From DATKZS01 sp035527835 [NCBI: bacterium] (GTDB lineage: Bacteria > RBG-13-61-14): 64,000 nt of DNA. The position numbers were made by a program, and so were the translations under genes. Each line of letters begins with the position of its first letter. Within the stretch, counting starts at the first letter, position 1. Below, piece after piece: positions 36,661-45,850 of this stretch. The stretch is from positions 1 to 64,000 of the forward strand of contig DATKZS010000116.1 in assembly GCA_035527835.1 (NCBI GenBank). Reading direction: 5' to 3'. The notes under the pieces were generated by a model. It saw only the letters and a program-made list of their open reading frames with translations. It was not told the DNA's origin and searched no databases.

Positions 36661-36702
36661 TTATGGAGTGCGGCGGCGGAACCTGTGGGAGGCAGTAATA
36701 AC

Positions 36703-37629
36703 TTGAAAATTTTGGTCACCGGCGGCGCGGGCTTCATCGGCTCTCACGTCGCGGAGGCGTTCCATAACGCCGGCCACCAGGCGCTGGCCCTGGACGACCT
36801 GTCGCGCGGCAAAAAGGATAACCTGGCGCCGGGCATCGGGCTCGAAGCCGCGGACATCAGGGACCGGGCCGCGCTGGAAAAAATCTTCAAGGAGTTCGGG
36901 CCGGAGGTCGTGTGCCATCACGCCGCGCAGGTGAGCGTGCGCGATTCGGTGGCCGACCCGGTGCATGACGCGGACATCAACGTGAAGGGGAGCCTGTGCC
37001 TGCTCGAGGCCTGCGTCCGGCGCCGGGTCAAGCGCTTCATGTTCGCGTCCACCGGCGGCGCCATTTACGGCGAGCAGGAAAAGTTCCCGGCGGCCGAGGA
37101 CCACCCGGCGCGGCCGCTCTCGCCCTATGCCGTGGCCAAGCTCGCCGTGGAAAAGTATCTTTACTTTTACGAGCGGACCTACGGGCTCGCCTGGACGGCG
37201 CTGCGCTACAGCAACGTTTACGGGCCGCGGCAGGACCCTCACGGGGAGGCCGGCGTGGTCGCCATCTTCACCGAGCGCCTGCTTCAGGGGGAGGCGCCGG
37301 TGATCAACGGCGACGGCGGCCAGACGCGCGACTTCGTATTTGTGGAGGACGTGGCGCGGGCGAACCTCATGGCGCTTACGCGCGGCGTGACCGGCCCGGT
37401 GAACGTGGCCACGGGCCGGGAGGCGTCGGTCAACGATATTTTCGGTCTGCTCCGCGGTCTCACCGGCTCGCGCGCCGAAGAGATCCACGGCCCGGCCAAG
37501 CCGGGAGAGCAGAGACGGAGCGTGCTCGATCCGTCGCTGGCCAGGAAGGTCATGGGCTGGGAGCCGAGGGTCGGGCTCAAGGACGGGCTGGCGAGGACGG
37601 CGGCCTATTTTTCCCAGATTTCTCCGTAG
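36703..37629 (+). CDS. galE: NAD-dependent sugar epimerase (UDP-glucose 4-epimerase-like)
   Basis: 308 residues of the extended SDR family. Rossmann motif GGAGFIGSH, catalytic SPYAVAKLAVEK (Tyr-x3-Lys), and LRYSNVYGPRQDPHGEAGVV are typical of bacterial GalE-like enzymes that interconvert UDP-Glc/Gal or their GlcNAc forms. The start is a TTG with GGGAGG ten bases upstream; a GTG at 36685 in frame is possible. Exact substrate cannot be told. With manC it supplies sugar nucleotides; a galactokinase is 15 kb away. The 3' end overlaps convergent livF by 25 bp. Confidence 0.85.
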   Translation: MKILVTGGAGFIGSHVAEAFHNAGHQALALDDLSRGKKDNLAPGIGLEAADIRDRAALEKIFKEFGPEVVCHHAAQVSVRDSVADPVHDADINVKGSLCLLEACVRRRVKRFMFASTGGAIYGEQEKFPAAEDHPARPLSPYAVAKLAVEKYLYFYERTYGLAWTALRYSNVYGPRQDPHGEAGVVAIFTERLLQGEAPVINGDGGQTRDFVFVEDVARANLMALTRGVTGPVNVATGREASVNDIFGLLRGLTGSRAEEIHGPAKPGEQRRSVLDPSLARKVMGWEPRVGLKDGLARTAAYFSQISP

Positions 37630-38342
37630 TCCCTTCCCAGGTAGGCCCTTTTCACTTCCGGGTCGCGGATCAGCTTCTGGGCCTCCCCCTGCAGCACCAC
37701 GCGGCCGACTTCCAGGACGTAGGCGCGGTCGGCCACCGCCAGCGCGGCCCGGGCGTTCTGCTCCACCAGCAGGATGGTGACGCCCTCCCCGCGCAGCGCG
37801 ACAATGGTCGAGAAGACCTCCGCCACCAGCCGGGGCGCGAGCCCCATGGACGGCTCGTCGAGCAGCATGATGCGGGGCCGGCTCATGAGCGCCCGGGCAA
37901 TGGCCAGCATCTGCTGCTCTCCGCCCGACAGCGTCCCCGCGATCTGGCGCTCACGCTCCTTGAGCACGGGGAAGCGCGCGAACATCCGCTCGATGTCCCG
38001 GCCCACCTCGCGCCGGCCCTCGCCGCGGAAGCGCAGGTAGGCCCCGAGCTCGAGGTTCTCGCGCACGGTCTGGCGCGAGAAGATCTGCCTGCCCTCCGGC
38101 ACCTGGCACACCCCGAGCCGCACGATCCGGTCCGGCCGCCTCCCCAAGATTTCCTCGTCCCGGAAGCGGATGCTGCCCTCCACGCTCGGCATCACCCCGC
38201 TGATGGCGTTCAGGAGCGTGGTCTTGCCCGCCCCGTTCGCGCCGATCAGCGCCACGATCTCCTTTTCCTGAACGTGCAGCGACACTCCGTGCAGCGCCTT
38301 GATCTTGCCGTAGGCCGCGGTGAGGTTCTTGAGGCGCAGCAT
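37605..38342 (-). CDS. livF: branched-chain amino acid-type ABC transporter ATP-binding protein LivF
   Basis: 245 residues. Walker A GANGAGKTT, signature LSGGEQQ and Walker B IMLLDEPSMGL are intact; the order and the GRQIFSRQTVRENLELGAY segment mark the LivF branch of HAAT importers. The ATG shares one base with the livG stop (TAATG). Last gene of livJHMGF, convergent with galE. Confidence 0.95.
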   Translation of the reverse strand: MLRLKNLTAAYGKIKALHGVSLHVQEKEIVALIGANGAGKTTLLNAISGVMPSVEGSIRFRDEEILGRRPDRIVRLGVCQVPEGRQIFSRQTVRENLELGAYLRFRGEGRREVGRDIERMFARFPVLKERERQIAGTLSGGEQQMLAIARALMSRPRIMLLDEPSMGLAPRLVAEVFSTIVALRGEGVTILLVEQNARAALAVADRAYVLEVGRVVLQGEAQKLIRDPEVKRAYLGRDYGEIWEK

Positions 38343-39178
38343 TACGCGCCCCCCTCGCCGTCCGCGCACTCCGCCACGGACCCGCGCTCCGGCGTGTCCT
38401 TGACATGGCAGGCGGCGTCGCCCAGGTAGGCGGCGATGACCTCGGGATTGTTCTGGACCTCCCGCGGCAGGCCCTCCGCCAGCTTCCGCCCCTGGTTCAG
38501 CACCACCACGCGGTCGGAAATCTCCATGACCAGGCGCATGTCGTGCTCGACCACGATCACGGCGATGCCGCGGTCGCGGATGCCGCGGATGGTGTCGGCC
38601 ATGCGGTCGGTCTCGGCGTGGTTCAGGCCGGCGGCGGGCTCGTCGAGGAGCAGGAGGCGGGGCTCGGAGGCCAGGGCGCGGGCGATCTCCAGCGCGCGCA
38701 TCTTGCCGAACGGCAGGTTGGAGGCCAGGTCGGAGGCGCGGTCGGACATGGCGAGGTCATGGAGCAGCGAGAGCGCCCGGTCCCGGACCGCCCGCTCCTC
38801 GCGCCGCTCGGAGGGCAGCTTGAGCAGGCCGGAGACCAGGCCGGCCCGCGTGCGCGAGTGCATGCCGACCATCACCGTCTCCTGCACGGTCATGCCCGGG
38901 AAGAGGCGGACGTTCTGGAAGGTGCGGGCGATGCCGGCGGCGTTGATCTGGTGGGGCGCGAGCCGGGTGATCGGCTTGCCGTCGAAGACGACGTCGCCCC
39001 GGTCCGGCGCGATGATGCCGCTGATGACGTTGAACAGCGTGGTCTTGCCCGCGCCGTTGGGGCCGATCAGTCCGAGGATCTCGTCCTGGCCGACCCGCGC
39101 GTCCACCTCCGAGAGCGCGAGCACGCCTCCGAAGGCCTTGGTGACGCCCGCGATGCGGATGATCTCCGGGCCCCTCAT
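38342..39178 (-). CDS. livG: ABC transporter ATP-binding protein LivG
   Basis: 278 residues. Walker A GPNGAGKTTLFN, the LivG-type signature NLPFGKMRALEIARAL in place of LSGGQ, and Walker B LLLLDEPAAGLNHAE. The ATG at 39178 overlaps the livM stop by four bases; a much longer reading in the same frame is only a shadow. Forms the nucleotide-binding pair with LivF. Confidence 0.95.
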   Translation of the reverse strand: MRGPEIIRIAGVTKAFGGVLALSEVDARVGQDEILGLIGPNGAGKTTLFNVISGIIAPDRGDVVFDGKPITRLAPHQINAAGIARTFQNVRLFPGMTVQETVMVGMHSRTRAGLVSGLLKLPSERREERAVRDRALSLLHDLAMSDRASDLASNLPFGKMRALEIARALASEPRLLLLDEPAAGLNHAETDRMADTIRGIRDRGIAVIVVEHDMRLVMEISDRVVVLNQGRKLAEGLPREVQNNPEVIAAYLGDAACHVKDTPERGSVAECADGEGGA

Positions 39179-40203
39179 TTTCTCTCTCCCGCGGCCCGGC
39201 GCCAGGCCGCGTCCAGGAGCCCGGCCAGTCCGCGCGGCGCCGTCATCATCACGATGATCAGGACCGCGCCGAAGATCAGCATCTCGTAGTCCTCGAACAC
39301 GGTCAGGAACTGCGGAAGCACGTCGAGCAGGCCCACGCCCAACAGCGCCCCCCAGATGCTCCCCATGCCGCCCACCACCACCATGGTCACCAGCTTGACC
39401 GAGAACATGAACCCGAACGGCGACGGGTTCACGTGGGTGATGTAGTGCGCGTACAGCGTCCCCGCCACCGAGGCGTACATGGCGCTGATCGAGAAGACCA
39501 TGAGCTTCATGCGCATCACCGGGACGCCGGAGGCCGCGGCCGCGGTCTCGTCGGCCCGGATGGCCCGGAGCGCGCGGCCCAGACGCGAGTGGACCAGGTG
39601 GATGGCCAGGAGCGTGAGCGCAATGACCACCAGCCACACCGCGTAATAATAGCTCAAGGTGTTGGGGTCGAGATCGCGGCCCAGGATCCGGAAGTAGGGC
39701 ACCGACAATCCGGTCGGCCCGCCGGTCAGCGCGATCTCCTCGATGAACACGATCTGGATGATGATGCCCAGCCCCAGGGTGGCCATGGCCAGGTAATGGC
39801 CCTTGAGCTTCAGCGTGGGAATGCCCACAATGAGCGCCAGCGCGCCGGTGAAGGCCGCGGCGAAGGCGGCGGCGGCGATCATGTGCTGCGCGGTGAAATG
39901 CTGGAAAGCGCCGGCGGCCGCCACCGCGAACTCCGGCATCCAGGAGAATTCCCCGAGCCAGGCGGTGAGCTCATGCCGCGGCGACGTCAGGATCAGCGAC
40001 ATGTAAGCGCCGATGCCGTAGAAGGCGGCGTGGCCGAGCGAGATCTGCCCGGCGTAGCCCATTACCAGGTTCAAGCCCAGCGCCAGGATGATGTGGATGG
40101 CGATGATGGTGAGGACCGAGAGGTAGTAGATGTTGGAAACGAACAGCGGCAGCCCGCAGACCAGGGCCGTGATCGCGGCCAGCGCGACGTAGTCTTTCTT
40201 CAT
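39175..40203 (-). CDS. livM: ABC transporter permease LivM
   Basis: 342 residues with about nine hydrophobic helices; HIILALGLNLVMGYAGQISL and GHAAFYGIGAYMS are the LivM family signature, and the loop near RAIRADETAAAASGV is the expected coupling segment to the ATPases. Start ATG at 40203 is ten bases after livH. Together with LivH it forms the import channel. Confidence 0.94.
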   Translation of the reverse strand: MKKDYVALAAITALVCGLPLFVSNIYYLSVLTIIAIHIILALGLNLVMGYAGQISLGHAAFYGIGAYMSLILTSPRHELTAWLGEFSWMPEFAVAAAGAFQHFTAQHMIAAAAFAAAFTGALALIVGIPTLKLKGHYLAMATLGLGIIIQIVFIEEIALTGGPTGLSVPYFRILGRDLDPNTLSYYYAVWLVVIALTLLAIHLVHSRLGRALRAIRADETAAAASGVPVMRMKLMVFSISAMYASVAGTLYAHYITHVNPSPFGFMFSVKLVTMVVVGGMGSIWGALLGVGLLDVLPQFLTVFEDYEMLIFGAVLIIVMMTAPRGLAGLLDAAWRRAAGERK

Positions 40204-40213
40204 GCCGCGCCCT

Positions 40214-41101
40214 TTAGGCCCTCTCACCCGCCGCCTCCCCCAGGAGGCCGCGCGGCCGGACGAAGAGCATGAGCAGCATCACCACGAAGGCGAAGGCGTC
40301 CATGTAACCGGACGACACGTGGGTGCCGAACAGGGTCTCGAGCACGCCGATGAGCAGGCCGCCGAGCACCGCGCCGTAGATCGAGCCCATGCCGCCCAGG
40401 ATGGCGGCGCAGAAGCCCTTGAGCCCGATCAGCGTCCCCACCTGGTAGTTGGCGAAGATCAGCGGCGTGATGATGACGCCGGCCAGCGCGCCCAGCCCGC
40501 CGGAGAGGGCGAAGGTGATGAGCACCATCCAGCGCACGTTGATGCCCATCAAAGAGGACGCGGTGCGGTTATGGGCGCAGGCCCGGAGCGCTTTGCCGGT
40601 GATGGTCCGGGAGAAGAACTGGTGGAGCACGATGACCGCCGCCAGCGTCGCGCCCCACACCCACAGGCTTTGCGGGGTCACCGCGGCCGACCCCAGGTGG
40701 ATCGGCTCGGTGCCGGTGAAGGCCCGGAGCGGATGGCTGTCCTTGCCCCAGATCAGCATGGCCGCCCCCTTGAAAAAGATGGACCCGCCGATGGTGATGA
40801 TGATCAGGTTGATCACGGTGGGCGACTTGAGCGGATGGATGGTCACGGCCTCGAACAGGGCCCCGATCAGGACGCCCGCGGCCACCGCTCCCGGCACCGC
40901 CGCCCACAGCGGCAGGTGGAAACTGCTGGCCAGGCTGATCGCGATCAGCCCGCCCAGCATGGCGAACTCGCCCTGCGCGAAGTTGAGGATGTCGGTGGAG
41001 TTATAGATGATGGTGAAACCGATGGCGATCAGGGCGTAGATGCTGCCCCGCGTCAGCCCGTTCATCAGGCACTGCGGCAAGGAGGAGATGAAAAAATCCA
41101 C
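40214..41101 (-). CDS. livH: ABC transporter permease LivH
   Basis: 295 residues; LMNGLTRGSIYALIAIGFT and NFAQGEFAMLGG are typical of LivH. The start is a GTG at 41101 with GGAGAG six bases upstream. An in-frame ATG further out would translate the AT-rich palindrome at 41116-41208 and is rejected. About 170 bp with two hairpins separate it from livJ, as is usual where the binding protein is made in excess. Confidence 0.93.
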   Translation of the reverse strand: MDFFISSLPQCLMNGLTRGSIYALIAIGFTIIYNSTDILNFAQGEFAMLGGLIAISLASSFHLPLWAAVPGAVAAGVLIGALFEAVTIHPLKSPTVINLIIITIGGSIFFKGAAMLIWGKDSHPLRAFTGTEPIHLGSAAVTPQSLWVWGATLAAVIVLHQFFSRTITGKALRACAHNRTASSLMGINVRWMVLITFALSGGLGALAGVIITPLIFANYQVGTLIGLKGFCAAILGGMGSIYGAVLGGLLIGVLETLFGTHVSSGYMDAFAFVVMLLMLFVRPRGLLGEAAGERA

Positions 41102-41115
41102 GGCGCTCTCCAAAA

Positions 41116-41208
41116 AGAATATAGAATACGGAATGCGGAATATAGAATAAGACGGCGGGCCGCGCGGCGGAGACAATTCTATATTCTACATTCTATATTC
41201 TATATTCT
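41116..41208. repeat. AT-rich imperfect palindromic element upstream of livH
   Basis: Left arm 41116-41151 and right arm 41173-41208 are built of AGAATATAGAATA-like repeats that are near-complementary, with a GC-rich centre. It ends just before the livH ribosome site. Confidence 0.8.
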
Positions 41209-41224
41209 CTAATCCGGAGCGGGG

Positions 41225-41252
41225 AAGGGGCCCGGACCCCGCCGGGCCCCTT
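41225..41252. terminator. 11-bp GC hairpin after livJ
   Basis: AAGGGGCCCGG pairs with its complement over a 6-base loop, 18 bases after the livJ stop on the minus strand. No U-tract follows, so it is likelier a 3' mRNA-protecting or attenuating hairpin than a full terminator. Confidence 0.6.
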
Positions 41253-41269
41253 GCGCCCGCGTTCCTTTT

Positions 41270-42490
41270 TTATTCGCTCGAGAGCTTCCAGTCCTTGTTT
41301 TCGATCTTGATCATGACGAAGGCGTCCTTGGTGAGGCCGTTATGGTCGGCGGCGCTCATGTTGAAGATGCCTCCGGTGCCGACGAAGCCGTGGACCTGCT
41401 CCAGCGCGTCGCGGACCTTGGCGGGATCGTCGGTCCCGGCCATTTCCATGGCCTTGACCAGGATGGTCAGGGCGTCATAGGCATGGCCGCCGAAGGTGGA
41501 GACGGGCCCGAACCGTGACTCGAACTCGTTTTTGTACGTGACGAGCATGGCCTTCTGGGGGTCGGAGTCGGGGAGCTGGTCGGCCACGATCAGCCGGCCG
41601 GCGGGCAGGATCTGGCCGTCGGCGGCGTCGCCGCAGAGCTCGATGAATTTCTTGGAGGCCACGCCGTGGCTCTGCACGATGAGCAGGGTCAGCCCGAGCT
41701 CCTTGGCGTTCTGGACCACGACCGCGGGGGCCTTCTGGATGGACCATACCACGATGGCCTGGGCGTCGGTGCCCTTGATCTTGGTGAGCTGCGCCTTCAT
41801 GTCCACGTCGTCCTGCCCAAAGCGCTCGTCGGCCGTGATGGTGATGTTGAAGTTGGGCGCGAGGCGGAGGAGCTCGCCGCGGCCGGAGTCGCCGTAGCCG
41901 TTGGACACGGTCATGATGGCGATCTTGGAGATCTGGTGCTTGTTGAAATAGTCGTAGATTCTCTCGACGGCCATGGAGTCGGACTGGGGCGTCTTGAAGA
42001 TCCACTTGCGGGCCTGGCCATTCTCGTCGGTGACGATCTTGTAGCTGGCCGCGCAGGAAATGAGCGGGATCTGCGTATTATTGATGGTGTCGAGGATGGC
42101 GAACGAGGTCCCCGAAGTGGTCGGCCCGATGATGGCCTTGACCATGTCGTTGGCGATCAGACGCTTGGTGTAGGTGACGGTTTTGGTCTCGTCGCCCTCG
42201 TCATCATAGATGATCACCTGGAGGGGATGGCCGTTCACGCCGCCCTTTTGGTTGATCTTTTCCACCAGCATCTCCACGGTCTGCTTCTCGGGCAGCCCGA
42301 GCGAGCTGGCCGGGCCGGTCACCGCGAAGATCGCGCCCACCTTATAAGCCGCGGGAGCCGGGGCCGCCTCCGGCGCCGCCGGCTTTTCCACCGGCGCGGG
42401 AGCCGGCGCCTCCTCCTTGGGCTTGCAGCCCATCACCATGAACGCGGCCATGAAAATAAACAACAGGGTGATAATGCTTGCTCGCTTCAT
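41270..42490 (-). CDS. livJ: lipidated substrate-binding protein of the Liv-type ABC transporter
   Basis: 406 residues. Signal peptide with lipobox (FMVMGC), a Pro/Ala linker, then a type I periplasmic binding fold beginning KVGAIFAVTGPASSLGLPE. AAGGAGG stands six bases before the ATG. The family binds branched-chain amino acids, amides or aromatic acids; the neighbouring phenylacetate-CoA ligase genes make an aromatic acid or related compound possible here. It heads livJHMGF and follows a porin gene. Confidence 0.92.
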   Translation of the reverse strand: MKRASIITLLFIFMAAFMVMGCKPKEEAPAPAPVEKPAAPEAAPAPAAYKVGAIFAVTGPASSLGLPEKQTVEMLVEKINQKGGVNGHPLQVIIYDDEGDETKTVTYTKRLIANDMVKAIIGPTTSGTSFAILDTINNTQIPLISCAASYKIVTDENGQARKWIFKTPQSDSMAVERIYDYFNKHQISKIAIMTVSNGYGDSGRGELLRLAPNFNITITADERFGQDDVDMKAQLTKIKGTDAQAIVVWSIQKAPAVVVQNAKELGLTLLIVQSHGVASKKFIELCGDAADGQILPAGRLIVADQLPDSDPQKAMLVTYKNEFESRFGPVSTFGGHAYDALTILVKAMEMAGTDDPAKVRDALEQVHGFVGTGGIFNMSAADHNGLTKDAFVMIKIENKDWKLSSE

Positions 42491-42642
42491 CAGTTTCCTC
42501 CTTTTGGGATGTGACCTGGCTTGCACGCTTGGCAAGCCGCCATTATCCGTCCCCTTGCCGGAACGCAATATTCTCCGCCGGCGCGGGCCTTTCCTGATGC
42601 CCCGCCACGACGGCCAACCGATTCATCAATAGCATTAAGCAA

Positions 42643-42675
42643 CGGGGACCGGCGGCCTTCTCCCGCCGGTCCCCG
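42643..42675. terminator. 13-bp perfect hairpin after the porin gene
   Basis: CGGGGACCGGCGG pairs with its exact complement across a 7-base loop, ten bases past the porin stop on the minus strand. Only TTG follows, so Rho-independent termination is possible but weakly supported. Confidence 0.6.
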
Positions 42676-42684
42676 AAGGGCCGC

Positions 42685-44055
42685 TTAGAATATGTACCAG
42701 AAGCTCAGCGTGTAGCGGTTGACCACGCCGTTGTCAAACTGGCGGTGCGGAATTCCGGGGCCAGGGCCGCCAGCCGCCGCGGTGACGTGCTTGGCCGTGG
42801 CATTCTCGTACTCGCTGATGACCTGGAGCCATTCCATAGTGATCATGGTGGAGGAGGTCACGTTGTAGCCGACGTTGGCGAACCACATCTGGTTCTTGGT
42901 GATGGCGAGGTCGCCGGGCATTCCGTAGTAACCGGGCTTGAGCGTGGCCAGGCGGAGCTGGTTGTCGCTCACATCGTCCAACCCCCAGCCGCCGTTGATC
43001 TTGACATTGTCCATGGGCTTGAGCTCGATGTCGGCCCATCCGCCGGAGCAGTGCAGCGGCTCGATGTCGCCGTGGCGGTTCATGAGCCATCCGTTCTCCT
43101 GGGCGCCGGTGATCCAGCCGTCCAGGTTGGCGCCCTCGAAATACTCGCCGCCGATGGCGATGGCATCGCCGATGGGCACCTTGATGGAGACGTTGTTCGA
43201 GTAGCTGTTGACCCTTTCGCCGAAGTGGCCCAAATTCCCGCGGCGGGTGCTCTGGATTTCCTCTTCCGCCCAGTGGCCGGTGTACGCGATCATGAGCCCT
43301 TCGCTCGCATAGGTGATGCCGTACTCGTAGGCGGGTGCTCCGAAGGCGCGTCCGGTGTCAACGTCGAAGCCGAAGGCCTCGGGGTCGCCCAGCTTGTTGT
43401 CGAAGGCCACTTCCAGCTTGAGCTTCTTGTCCAGGGCATAGCCGGTGAGGCGGATCTGGGGAGTGCGGTATCCGAGGCTCCCGATGTCCGCGCCGTAGGG
43501 ATAGTTGCCGGTGAGCATGGGGAAGATGGGGCTGATGACCATCCACTCGTTGCCGGCGAGCACGCTCCAGTTGTCGCCCATGATCTCGACGTAGGCCCGG
43601 CGCAGCCGGAGCTCGCCCGAGTTCTCGATCGGGTCCTGGTTACTGGACGCCTTGCGGCCTGGATCATAGCCGTAGAAGTCCATTTCCAGGCGGGCCCGGG
43701 TGGTGATCCCGCCGTCGGTCTGGGGGCCGGTGATCAGGAACCCGAACCGGCTCTGGCGCGCGGTCATGCCGAAGGCGTCCGCGTCCCGGTTCTCCTGCTC
43801 GTCCCCGCGGGGCCGCCGGATCGTAGAGGTGGCGCTGCCGTAGGCGGCATTGTTGGGGAAGCCAACATAATTTCCGGGAGGCGCGTTCAGAATGAAGTCA
43901 AGCCCCGGGAACGCGTACCCCATCTGGTAGATCGCATCCAGTTTCACGTAGCCGTAAAAGTCAACGTCGTACTTGGACTTGACTTCGCCGGCCCCCGCTA
44001 AAAGCGGGCACAACAGAGCCGCCATCAAAACCACTAACCAAACCTTTTTACCCAT
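42685..44055 (-). CDS. outer-membrane porin (DcaP-like)
   Basis: 456 residues. Signal peptide (LVVLMAALLCPLLAGAG), then short alternating strands beginning YDVDFYGYVKLDAIYQMGY and ending VNRYTLSFWYIF: the final Phe is the BAM recognition residue. No cysteine clusters. The arrangement resembles DcaP-type porins that pass acids such as dicarboxylates or aromatic acids, but specificity is inferred from its place between paaK and livJ. AGGAGG precedes the ATG. Confidence 0.85.
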   Translation of the reverse strand: MGKKVWLVVLMAALLCPLLAGAGEVKSKYDVDFYGYVKLDAIYQMGYAFPGLDFILNAPPGNYVGFPNNAAYGSATSTIRRPRGDEQENRDADAFGMTARQSRFGFLITGPQTDGGITTRARLEMDFYGYDPGRKASSNQDPIENSGELRLRRAYVEIMGDNWSVLAGNEWMVISPIFPMLTGNYPYGADIGSLGYRTPQIRLTGYALDKKLKLEVAFDNKLGDPEAFGFDVDTGRAFGAPAYEYGITYASEGLMIAYTGHWAEEEIQSTRRGNLGHFGERVNSYSNNVSIKVPIGDAIAIGGEYFEGANLDGWITGAQENGWLMNRHGDIEPLHCSGGWADIELKPMDNVKINGGWGLDDVSDNQLRLATLKPGYYGMPGDLAITKNQMWFANVGYNVTSSTMITMEWLQVISEYENATAKHVTAAAGGPGPGIPHRQFDNGVVNRYTLSFWYIF

Positions 44056-44162
44056 TACCTTTCTCCTCCTTTTTCTGTTGCCTGTAAATATGGGCTGCGC
44101 CGATGCCGGTGCATAATGGCCATCTTCGCACCCTTCCAACCACTTGTCCGCCCGATCCGATG

Positions 44163-44344
44163 GTAGGCCCGACACTCTTGTCGGGCCGGCGCGGGACAAG
44201 AGTGTCCCGCCTACTACTCGATGGTGGGCCCGACACTCTTGTCGGGCCAGAGCGGGACAGGAGTGTCCCGCCTACCTTGCACGGGGTGGGACCGGAGTGT
44301 CCCGCCTACCTTGCACGGAGCGGGACCGGAGTGTCCCGCCCACC
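44163..44344. repeat. REP/BIME-like hairpin array downstream of paaK
   Basis: Six tandem hairpin-like units with core GACACTCTTGTC or its inverse (for example GCCCGACACTCTTGTCGGGC), bounded by GTAGG and CCACC. Units alternate in orientation, then degenerate to a GGGACCGGAGTGTCCC-type form. Same family as inside the carboxypeptidase gene at 14.7 kb. It fills most of the 291-bp gap between porin and paaK. Confidence 0.9.
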
Positions 44345-44346
44345 AT

Positions 44347-45669
44347 TCAGATGCGCCTCTTATCTACCACTCTTACGGCCTTGCCCTCGAACCGTTGGAT
44401 GGTCCGCGGCTCGACCAGCTTGACTTTGGCCCCCACCTGGTAGAGGTCCTTGATCTCCTTGGCAATGAATTCCTGGAGGCTTTGCAATTTCTGGACCTCG
44501 TCGCTCATCATCTTCTCGTTGACCTCGATCTGGATCTCCAGGGTGTCCAGGTTGTTCACCCGGTCCACGATGATCTGATAGTGCGGCGCCACGCCCTCGA
44601 CCTTCATCAGCAGGTCCTCGATCTGGCTGGGGAACAGGTTCACGCCCCGCACTATGATCATGTCGTCGTTTCTGCCCATCACCTTCTCGATGCGCCTCCC
44701 GGTGCGCCCGCACTTGCACCTGCCCGGCAAGAACCGCGTCACGTCGCGGGTCCGGTAGCGCAGCAGCGGGAAGGCCTCCTTGTTGATGGTGGTCACCACC
44801 AGCTCGCCCTTGGCGCCCTCGGGTACCGGCTTTTGCGTCGCCGGATCAATGATCTCATAAATAAAGCTGTCCTCGAACAGGTGCAGCCCGTCCTTGTGCA
44901 GGCATTCGCCGGCCACCCCGGGCCCCATCACCTCGGACAGCCCGTAATTGTCGGTCGCCACGATCGGCAGCTTCTCCTCGAGCTCCCGGCGCATCCGCTC
45001 CGACCAGGCCTCCGCCCCGAACAGGCCCCAGCGCAGCGCGAGGCCCTTGGGCTCCGCCCCCATCTCCGCCATGCTCTCGGCCAGGTACAGCGCGTAGCTC
45101 GGGGTGCAGATCAGGGCCGTGCTCTTGTAGTCCTGCATGATCATGATCTGCTTCCGGGTGTTGCCGGAGGACATGGGGATCACGGTGGCGCCGATCTTTT
45201 CCGCGCCGTAGTGGTGGCCGAAGGCGCCGGTGAACAGGCCGTAGGCGAAGGCGATCTGGAGAATGTCGTCCTTGCTGATGCCGGCCATGGTATGGACGCG
45301 GGCCATGAGGTCGGCCCAATTATCGAGGTCGTTTCTGGTATAGCCGACCACGGTGGGCTTGCCGGTGGTGCCGGACGAGCTGTGCACCCGCACCACGTCG
45401 CGCATGGGCACGGCGAACATTCCGTAAGGATAATTGTCGCGCAGGTCCTGCTTGGTGGTGAAGGGGAGCGCGGACAGGTCGGAGAGGTCCTTGATCCCGT
45501 CAGGGTCCATGCCGTGTTTCTCAAAGAGCCGCCGGTAAAACGTGACGTTTCTGGAAACGCGGTGTATGGTCGCTTGCAGACGCTCGAGCTGGAGCTGGGC
45601 GAGCTCGCCTTGCTCCATGGTCTCGAACTTCGGGTTCCAGATTCGATGATGTTCAGGTCGGATTTCCAC
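44347..45669 (-). CDS. paaK: phenylacetate-CoA ligase, copy 1
   Basis: About 440 residues. Adenylates and thioesterifies an aryl-acetate. The AMP-binding loop is [14 protein letters not shown]; the C-terminal region [20 protein letters not shown] and the lysine-rich end match PaaK. Start is uncertain: GTG at 45669 or TTG at 45681. Paired with a second paaK at 46.7 kb, about half identical by eye, and an ACT gene between them. Substrate may be phenylacetate or another acid from amino-acid breakdown. Confidence 0.92.
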   Translation of the reverse strand: MEIRPEHHRIWNPKFETMEQGELAQLQLERLQATIHRVSRNVTFYRRLFEKHGMDPDGIKDLSDLSALPFTTKQDLRDNYPYGMFAVPMRDVVRVHSSSGTTGKPTVVGYTRNDLDNWADLMARVHTMAGISKDDILQIAFAYGLFTGAFGHHYGAEKIGATVIPMSSGNTRKQIMIMQDYKSTALICTPSYALYLAESMAEMGAEPKGLALRWGLFGAEAWSERMRRELEEKLPIVATDNYGLSEVMGPGVAGECLHKDGLHLFEDSFIYEIIDPATQKPVPEGAKGELVVTTINKEAFPLLRYRTRDVTRFLPGRCKCGRTGRRIEKVMGRNDDMIIVRGVNLFPSQIEDLLMKVEGVAPHYQIIVDRVNNLDTLEIQIEVNEKMMSDEVQKLQSLQEFIAKEIKDLYQVGAKVKLVEPRTIQRFEGKAVRVVDKRRI

Positions 45670-45810
45670 TGCTTCTACCAACCTTGCTGACTCACTTACC
45701 GACTCGAATTCAGGGCCAATGTATTCTAAGCGCCGGGCAACATGATGTCAAACCTGGCGCAGCGCCGGCGCTTGGCCGGCAAAACGCGCCGGCCAGCGGC
45801 GGGCGCTAGA

Positions 45811-45847
45811 GATCAATACCAAGATGCCGCCGGGCCGGCGGCGCTAC
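45811..45847. repeat. copy of a CAAGAT...GCGCTAC inverted-repeat element
   Basis: CAAGATGCCGCCGG and CCGGCGGCGCTAC face each other here; related ends occur twice inside the nested element at 45977-46098. It lies in the 454-bp gene-free stretch between paaK copy 1 and the ACT gene, which otherwise holds only repeats. Confidence 0.6.
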
Positions 45848-45850
45848 AAC

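Noticed and set aside
39179-39637. Extended upstream reading of livG
   Set aside because: The extra residues overlap livM in another frame and are Arg/Gly/His-rich; family start and an ATGA overlap support 39178.
44163-44344. CRISPR array (regular repeats)
   Set aside because: Units are self-complementary hairpins in alternating orientation without unique spacers of constant length, and no cas gene is nearby.
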